Part shown: positions 59,420 to 64,000 of the stretch, piece after piece
Position numbering within the stretch: position 1 is the stretch's first letter
How the letters are laid out: every line of letters begins with the position of its first letter
NCBI RefSeq assembly: GCF_011386835.1
Contig: NC_088794.1
Span: 91,682,009 to 91,746,008, forward strand
Length of the DNA stretch: 64,000 bases
Direction of reading: 5' to 3'
DNA from: Chrysemys picta bellii
Lineage: Eukaryota; Chordata; Testudines; Emydidae
Position numbers and translations under genes: made by a program
The notes under the pieces: model-generated
Databases searched by the model: none
What the model was told of the DNA's origin: nothing
The model's input: only the letters and a program-made list of their open reading frames with translations

Positions 59420-60760
59420 TGTTCAGATATTCCTATACAGGAAGCGGAATAAGTTATGCTAGTAGAAAGCACTTTTCTATGGATAAAATGAGCCTACAGT
59501 AGGGGTTGTACCCATTTAACTATTAGAGTGCAAAAAAGCACATACCCCCCACAGCCAAAATAGTTAAACATGCATAGAAAATATGCATAGACCAACCCTT
59601 ATTCTTATGAAGGGGCGTTTATATTATATTAAAAGATACAGAGTCAACTGGAAAGACACTAACATCTGAAAACGTTGCATCACCTAAGATTACGGAGGCT
59701 ACTTAGTGAGGAGGAAAATTCTCCATTCAGAGTTTTTGTGCATTTGATGGAATCTATAGTCCACTGACTAACAGAAAAGCCCCTTCATAAACAAATGGGA
59801 GCAGAAAAACCACTATACACACTTTTTAAAAAGCCCTTTAAAAAAAAAATTTCAGACAATACTATTTAAAAGGTGCTCTCATAAAAAGGATTTTTTTTAA
59901 AAGATCAGTCACTTTGAATTAACATTTTAATCCACAGATCCAAATGCAAGTTAGTGATTACAAAGGGCCAGGCTACCGCCATTCCTCCCTCCTCCACAGT
60001 TATTTTTTAAAAATCATAGAATACTGCAATTGAAACATTCACAGGGAAAAATGAGTTTGTCACAGCATGGTATTGATGCCTGCTGGCAATGTGTTAAGAC
60101 TTAACAGCATGTTTCCATGGTCTGTTTTTTGCTTTGCTCTCTTCCAGTACTTCTGTCCCCTCCTAATGAACAGCTTGGTAAGGATGTTCTTGATTTCAAA
60201 AGACTGTTGTATTCTCATGCCTGCCCCAAAACAGCCAAACAATATTATGTTGAAGGAAAAAAGAACTGTTTTACCAATAATGAATGCCAGAAAAAATTTC
60301 TTTTGCGCAAGAAAAAAACAAACCCCGTGTAATTCATGAACTGAAGAAAAATCTGTATCATATGCAATGAGGACTGTGTGATCTTATATTGAGCCTGAAG
60401 AATGATCAAATGTCTTACAGCAAAATGCCAGGTCCTCCACTCAAGAGAAATGTAGGCTTGTAACAATGATCAAAAGAGCTTAACTCTGAAATGAACAAAT
60501 TCGCATGGGCAACTTGGGAGGAGGAGGGGCCTGTTAACATTGGGACATCTCACTACAGTCCACTGTGGTTGATTTGCTCCTTTTTCTAGCTAAGATGCTC
60601 TTCTTTGTAGGCTGGCTGACTTGTATAACACACAGTAGCCTTTGTATGGATGCCAGTGGGCACAGGTCCACCTACGGAGTTGGTGATGTTCTCTGACAGA
60701 GGAATTTCATTAACATTAATATGCACATCATTTATTGTTTTGCTATGGAATATCACATTT
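59420..60760. other. Unique intergenic sequence
   Basis: Overlapping short frames at 60060-60340 have no recognised domain and are not called. Confidence 0.4.
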
Positions 60761-60764
60761 CTTA

Positions 60765-60900
60765 TTATTTGTATTGTTGTGGCACAGAGGGGGCTCCAGT
60801 CATGGATCCTGGCCATGGATCACAGCTAGGTACTGTATAAACACATCAGAAAAATATGGTCCCTGCCTCAAATAGCTGATAGGCCAATAAGTTCAGTGCA
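60765..60900. repeat. Old interspersed repeat
   Basis: TATTGTTGTGGCACAGAGGG, TCCAGTCATGGATCCTGGCC and GTACTGTATAAACACATCAG match a repeat type also present, reversed, near 23255-23340. Confidence 0.45.
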
Positions 60901-62260
60901 GTATGTGATACTCTTCAGTCTCCATGGTAAATTATTGTGATTTTGCTTTAGTAAACCAATTCTCCAGCTTTTGATTTAAGGCAAAATTCATTGTATTCTG
61001 ATTTTTATATCCTCAGGCATATTTTGCATCTTTAAGATTCAGTAAACTATCAGTTACATTCTCCTTAATTTGTACTTCCAGTTGGCTTCTAATTTAGTTG
61101 TCAACTTTCTTACAGCTAACTCATATTCAGTCAACGCTTCCAAGAACTTTCAGCCTCAAAAAAATGGACTTTTAAGGAACTTTTTTTCAAACTGAGCATT
61201 TTAAATTGAACCACTGTATGAACTCTTGCAAGGGGAGTAAATACATTTCTAGTAAGATAGCAATGGACAAGGTGGCGGGGGTAGAAGAATAGCCATAATC
61301 CAGATTTCCTGACAGTATCAAGTTTTACTTTTTCGGTCAGGCAATTAAAAAAAAAAAAAAAAGACCCACATCATATCTATACAGGGACAGGTGCCAGAGG
61401 TGTTTCCTATTCTGAGTCATGGTTCAGGTTTTTAGAATGTGCTCATCACTATGGTATCAGGATAGTGGTGGACCCAGTAGAGCTCATGCCACTTTCCCTC
61501 AAAATTCCTTATATCGCTACTCATGTAGGTATTTAATTCACCCTGTCAGCTGCTTTTCTCAGCATCTGATTCTTATCTGGGTGTCTTGAACTTGGGATAT
61601 CAGAGCTATGGAATTCACCTCGGAGTAATAATTCTTTATCACTCAGCAGCACCCCCGCTGGAGTGGCACTTCCAACCAACCAACCCTCAGGAGCTGAAAA
61701 GTGAACCAGACACTGGAATATTGAATCCATAAAGGTTTTATTGAGTTGTAATGAAAATAAAAGCAAGGTCAACTCAGAGCAGGGTCTTGCCACAGGATAT
61801 AGAGCAGAAATGTCATACCACCACTTCCTGTTCTCCCTAATCTGATAATAAAAGTATTAGTTGTGCGGCTTTGCACAATGAGTAAAAAGATCATTAGATT
61901 TTCATTATTCCTCATGGTAGGTAGGTTTTGTTTCTGGACCTGTAAACTTTCTTAATTTTGGTGGCTGATTTACATAGCAGCACTGGTGAGCTGTGGTAAG
62001 CTGTGGAAAGTATGCTGTAAACTGTGTGCAAAACACCACGTTCCACATGTACAACTGATTCCTCAGATTTCTTTATATTACCTTCTCCCTCCCCTCGGTA
62101 GTGCCAATCATTGAGAAAAACATTAAAAGACAGAAAAGTGTCAAGTTTTAGAAATAACCATTCCATGTTTTTTAAAAAAGTGTTTTCCCCCAAATTCTAT
62201 TAATTATTTTTCTATACATTCTACTTTATTTACTCCTTTTTTTTGGTTTGAATTAGGAGA
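60900..62260. other. Unique intergenic sequence
   Basis: A-runs at 61347-61361. No gene recognised. Confidence 0.4.
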
Positions 62261-62329
62261 TTCTTTAGTGAACACAAGCAAAAAACCTCACAACACCTGT
62301 GTAGATGAGATCTGTGCTCTTACTAGTTA

Positions 62330-62450
62330 GCATGTTCAAGTTACTTAAATTTTGCATCTCACAACAGCCCCATGTAAGTATTCTCTCTACTTTAAAGATA
62401 GGGAAAAGTGACATGAAGAAGCACAGTGGCTGTCCAAAGACATAAACAAA
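62330..62450. repeat. MIR-like SINE fragment
   Basis: CATCTCACAACAGCCCCATG, TTTAAAGATAGGGAAAAGTG and GGCTGTCCAAAGACATAA follow the MIR core order. Confidence 0.45.
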
Positions 62451-62456
62451 TGGTCT

Positions 62457-62674
62457 GTCTACACTTCGAGCTGGGGATATAATTCTAAGCTTGTGGAGAC
62501 ACACCGTGCTAGCTCAATGAGAGTTTGCATGCTTAAAGCCAGAGAGGGTAGCCCCAGCCACTGCTCACACCACTGCAGCTACGTTCTATTTTTAAGTGCG
62601 CTAGCTCAATAAGAGAGAGCACTAGAATGGCTCCTTGAGCTGGGAATGACATCTCCAGGTGGAAGTGTAGACAC
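62457..62674. mobile_element. MITE with GTCTACAC-type ends, 218 bp
   Basis: Left GTCTACACTTCGAGCTGGGG and right CCAGGTGGAAGTGTAGACAC are imperfect inverted ends. Internal CGTGCTAGCTCAATGAGAG and GCGCTAGCTCAATAAGAGAG are direct repeats. Confidence 0.65.
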
Positions 62675-62814
62675 ATATCCAAAGAGTCAGAGCTGAGATT
62701 AGCATTAGGGACTTCCCAATTCTAATCCTGTACCTACACTATTCCTCTTTCTGATTCTGGGAGGGATGGAGGAAGGAAGGGATAGTCTATAAATATGAAA
62801 CACTTCATGGTTTT

Positions 62815-62945
62815 TATCCATAAATCTCAAAGTGTATTATATCCACCAGCTGGAGAAACTGAACAGTAAAGTTCAACGACTTACCCTGGATCACACAGCA
62901 AGTCACATAACCAGTTTCCTGACTCACACTCCTGTGCCTAGTCAT
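62815..62945. repeat. MIR-like SINE tail
   Basis: TAAATCTCAAAGTGTATTAT, CTTACCCTGGATCACACAGC and ACTCACACTCCTGTGCCTAG match the MIR core and tail. Confidence 0.6.
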
Positions 62946-62949
62946 TGAC

Positions 62950-63675
62950 CCACACTGCTCCACTTAGATCTTTCATCCCTGAAGAATCCTACCTCCGTTG
63001 TTCTCTGCTGTGATTCCCCACTCTGACCATCACAGAGCCTACCTTTAACACCAATCAACACTGCTCTTTCATTAGGCAGGTGTGGGTCACTGTTGGGAGA
63101 GAAAAGGCAAAGACAGAGCACACTGCCTCTCTTTAGCACTGTCTGAAGAAGAATAGAGCAGGACTTAGACACACACATTACAATTAGATTTTGAGTTGCT
63201 GATATACATTACAGCATTATATACATCAATAAGTGTTTTTAGCACAAACCACAGTGACACCTAGTGTGAAGGCCACGATTGCAGACCTTTGTTATGGTCA
63301 GTACTGTCTTTAATGACATCCAATCACACTGAGTGGTTTTGTAGGCCCATGTGTAAACACTGAAATAAATAAATAGCAGCACAGTTCCAATAACACATTA
63401 TAAAGATCCACTCCTGAATTTTTTCCCAATGTTATAAAATTAGGAATTTAATCAATTAAAACATTTTTTTCATTCAGTAATCAGGAAATAATTCCATCTG
63501 TCAAACACACAGGTCCATTCTGTACCACAGAAAACCCCATTACCACAAAGTTCTGAAGCAATTCAGGGACAGCTTCAGATTTTACCATTTAATTGCTTGG
63601 GCTATACTGAAATGCCGCCATACAAACCTGCAGTTCACAGCTTCACTCAAAAGAACTTTGAATACCTTCATCAGG
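62950..63675. other. Unique sequence
   Basis: Between the MIR tail and the membrane frame at 63678. If that frame is a real exon, most of this is its 3' UTR. AATAAATAAATA occurs on the + strand at 63363-63374. Confidence 0.35.
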
Positions 63676-63677
63676 CA

Positions 63678-63989
63678 TCAAGAGCTCTGACAGTTTTTCA
63701 TTTCCACTATGTAAGTTCTCAGCTCAGAAGAGCTCAGTGTCCAGGATTTATGGATCAGAACTAGAGTCAGCACCACCAACCAGGTCTTCATTGGGGAGAG
63801 GAAGAAAGCCAGAGTTCCATAGGTCCGTTGCAGGAAGTAACAGGAATAGATTTGCCAGGCCAGCAGGAGCAGCATGGTTAGGTGGATTGTCACAGCCAGG
63901 AAGTGCCTGACATGACGGACATGAGAGCAGAAGCTATGCCCCTGGCATCGTAGCAACAGGCACCAGCACAGGTAAGCCATCAAAGGCAA
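63678..63989 (-). CDS. Hydrophobic frame, possible terminal exon of an unidentified membrane protein
   Basis: I do not recognise this gene. The minus-strand frame runs in from close to the window edge. Two hydrophobic stretches are clear, roughly HFLAVTIHLTMLLLLAWQIY and FLSPMKTWLVVLTLVLIH, separated by a short loop (CYFLQRTYGTLA); after them a polar tail leads to the stop. A possible splice acceptor (GATGCCAG) lies at about 63942-63950, so the true exon may start at 63941 instead of the ATG at 63989. An ATTAAA-type signal on the minus strand is near 63449. No recognisable transposon domain overlaps it. It could be the C-terminus of a multi-pass protein continuing beyond the window, or a chance frame. 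Confidence 0.4.
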   Translation of the reverse strand: MPLMAYLCWCLLLRCQGHSFCSHVRHVRHFLAVTIHLTMLLLLAWQIYSCYFLQRTYGTLAFFLSPMKTWLVVLTLVLIHKSWTLSSSELRTYIVEMKNCQSS

Positions 63990-64000
63990 GTTAAAAAATA

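Noticed and set aside
60060..60339. Overlapping 60-90-codon frames on both strands
   Set aside because: No domain, no conserved pattern and no splice or polyadenylation context.

Overview
This window is vertebrate nuclear DNA, most likely from a cryptodiran turtle. Evidence for turtle: tRNA-derived SINEs with a CR1-type 3' tail (46298-46482 and 22891-23076), CR1 ends, Penelope-like elements with a GIY-YIG domain, a DIRS-type retroelement, and many short hAT-like elements with 8-bp target duplications. There are no operons, CRISPR arrays or bacterial features. Most long open frames lie inside transposons or GC-rich repeats and are not genes.

The one gene read with certainty is PTGR2 (prostaglandin reductase 2) on the + strand. 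Nine coding exons (37150-50232) join in phase into a 347-residue protein, with GT-AG splice sites and a polyadenylation signal at 50273-50278. A CpG island at about 23.9-25.0 kb with an NRF1-like site and splice donors is the likely promoter and first non-coding exon. At the right edge (63678-63989, - strand) is a short hydrophobic frame that may be the last exon of a membrane-protein gene; I could not identify it.

Layout: 0-9.3 kb, old repeats and unique non-coding DNA. 9.4-20.3 kb, a dense transposon cluster. It holds a LINE with an apparent 5' inversion (10.25-12.4 kb) split by a Penelope-like element, then a minus-strand DIRS relic (about 12.4-17.87 kb). The DIRS relic is broken by a 1.1-kb solo LTR and by a hAT-like element that itself carries another hAT-like element. 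20-24 kb, AT-rich DNA with a palindromic MITE and a SINE. 24-25 kb, CpG island. 25-31.3 kb, a second cluster with several nested insertions. 31.3-50.3 kb, mostly unique intron sequence and PTGR2. 50.4-63.6 kb, intergenic DNA with a MITE, a possible LTR, CR1, hAT-like and Tigger-like copies.

Because target duplications and coding continuity survive, the order of many insertions can be read directly from the sequence. All element classes are assigned by recognisable motifs, terminal repeats and target duplications; no database search was possible.
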